From the NCBI RefSeq assembly GCF_026094475.1, contig NZ_JAPELL010000001.1, forward strand, positions 867,832 to 931,831: 64,000 bases of DNA, in the 5' to 3' direction. Within the stretch, counting starts at the first letter, position 1, and the number at the start of each line of letters is the position of its first letter. Position numbers and translations under genes: made by a program. Positions 63,906 through 64,000 of this stretch are shown one piece after another. The notes under the pieces were generated by a model. That model was not told the origin of the DNA, did no database searches, and was given only the letters and a program-made list of their open reading frames with translations. The DNA is from Homoserinimonas sedimenticola. GTDB lineage: Bacteria > Actinomycetota > Actinomycetes > Actinomycetales > Microbacteriaceae.

Positions 63906-64000
63906 ACCGCGCAGTGCAGAAAACACCCCGCCGTGCAGAAAACACCGCGCCGTGCAAACACCGCGCAGTGCAGAAAACACCCCGCCGTGCAGAAAACACC
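63898..64000. repeat. 19-bp tandem repeats running off the right edge
   Basis: CAGAAAACACCGCGCAGTG (63898-63916) is followed by units at 63917-63935, 63936-63954, 63955-63970 (three bases short), 63971-63989 and a cut unit from 63990. Units alternate GCGCAGTG, CCGCCGTG and GCGCCGTG endings. The array continues past the window. Confidence 0.9.

Noticed and set aside
63368..63980. Minus-strand ORFs over the RDD gene and terminal repeats
   Set aside because: They are antisense to a well-supported RDD gene, and their start regions are made of the repeats.
63898..64000. CRISPR-like array at the right edge
   Set aside because: The units are 19 bp and follow each other directly, with no unique spacers and no cas genes nearby.

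Overview
The window is one contiguous piece of a high-GC actinobacterial chromosome. Three conserved blocks support this: hpf-secA, comF and mtrA-mtrB-lpqB; whiB1 beside pdtaS; and an actinobacterial ilvD-ilvB-ilvN-ilvC group. The gene set and small cell-envelope proteins (DUF6458, DUF5671, Rv3235 family) fit the family Microbacteriaceae best, but this is inferred from content, not from a tree. Almost everything looks like chromosomal housekeeping. No insertion sequence, prophage, CRISPR array or plasmid function is visible.

Layout. 1-470 is a decayed junction: an edge-cut membrane gene, a PadR regulator missing its 5' half, and a strong inverted repeat. 472-14289 is amino-acid metabolism: an FAH-family hydrolase, PutP, leuB-ilvE, serA, a dienelactone hydrolase and ilvD-B-N-C. 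A 79-bp tandem duplication lies at the ilvC 3' end. 14352-20592 is a complete Mrp Na+/H+ antiporter operon with MrpB fused to MrpA. 20696-22947 is trehalose synthesis (otsA-otsB). 23098-28846 holds stress and redox genes (aldo/keto reductase, flavin reductase, TerC, DedA, SDR). 28854-34000 holds an orphan histidine kinase, tRNA-Lys(CTT), Bcp peroxiredoxin, whiB1 and pdtaS.

33983-37386 is a three-gene nonulosonic (sialic-acid-like) module: a CMP-sugar synthetase fused to a KdsC-like phosphatase, a NeuB synthase without its usual C-terminal SAF domain, and a DUF6716 transferase-like protein. 37515-44248 is a group of envelope and small regulatory genes, including a TadZ/CpaE-like ATPase with an altered Walker A, a SAF-domain membrane protein, an excisionase-type HTH protein, two perfect DnaA boxes and a small SAFDG-repeat ORF. 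44260-52902 is the secA/hpf/comF/lpqB/mtrB/mtrA core. 53040-63760 is a DUF4129-DUF4350-MoxR-DUF58 operon, a two-component system, an unusual low-complexity exported protein with a tryptophan every five residues, and a divergent SpoIIM/RDD pair. The right edge (63771-64000) is tandemly repeated DNA.

Many genes overlap by 1-14 bases (ATGA, GTGA, TGATG), so operons are tightly coupled. Several gene starts lack a ribosome binding site and instead have a -10-like hexamer 6-7 bases upstream, which suggests leaderless transcripts. The most unusual items are the tryptophan-periodic protein, the SAFDG repeat ORF whose unit differences are nearly all synonymous, the nonulosonate fusion module, the paired DnaA boxes, and the repeats at both ends of the window.
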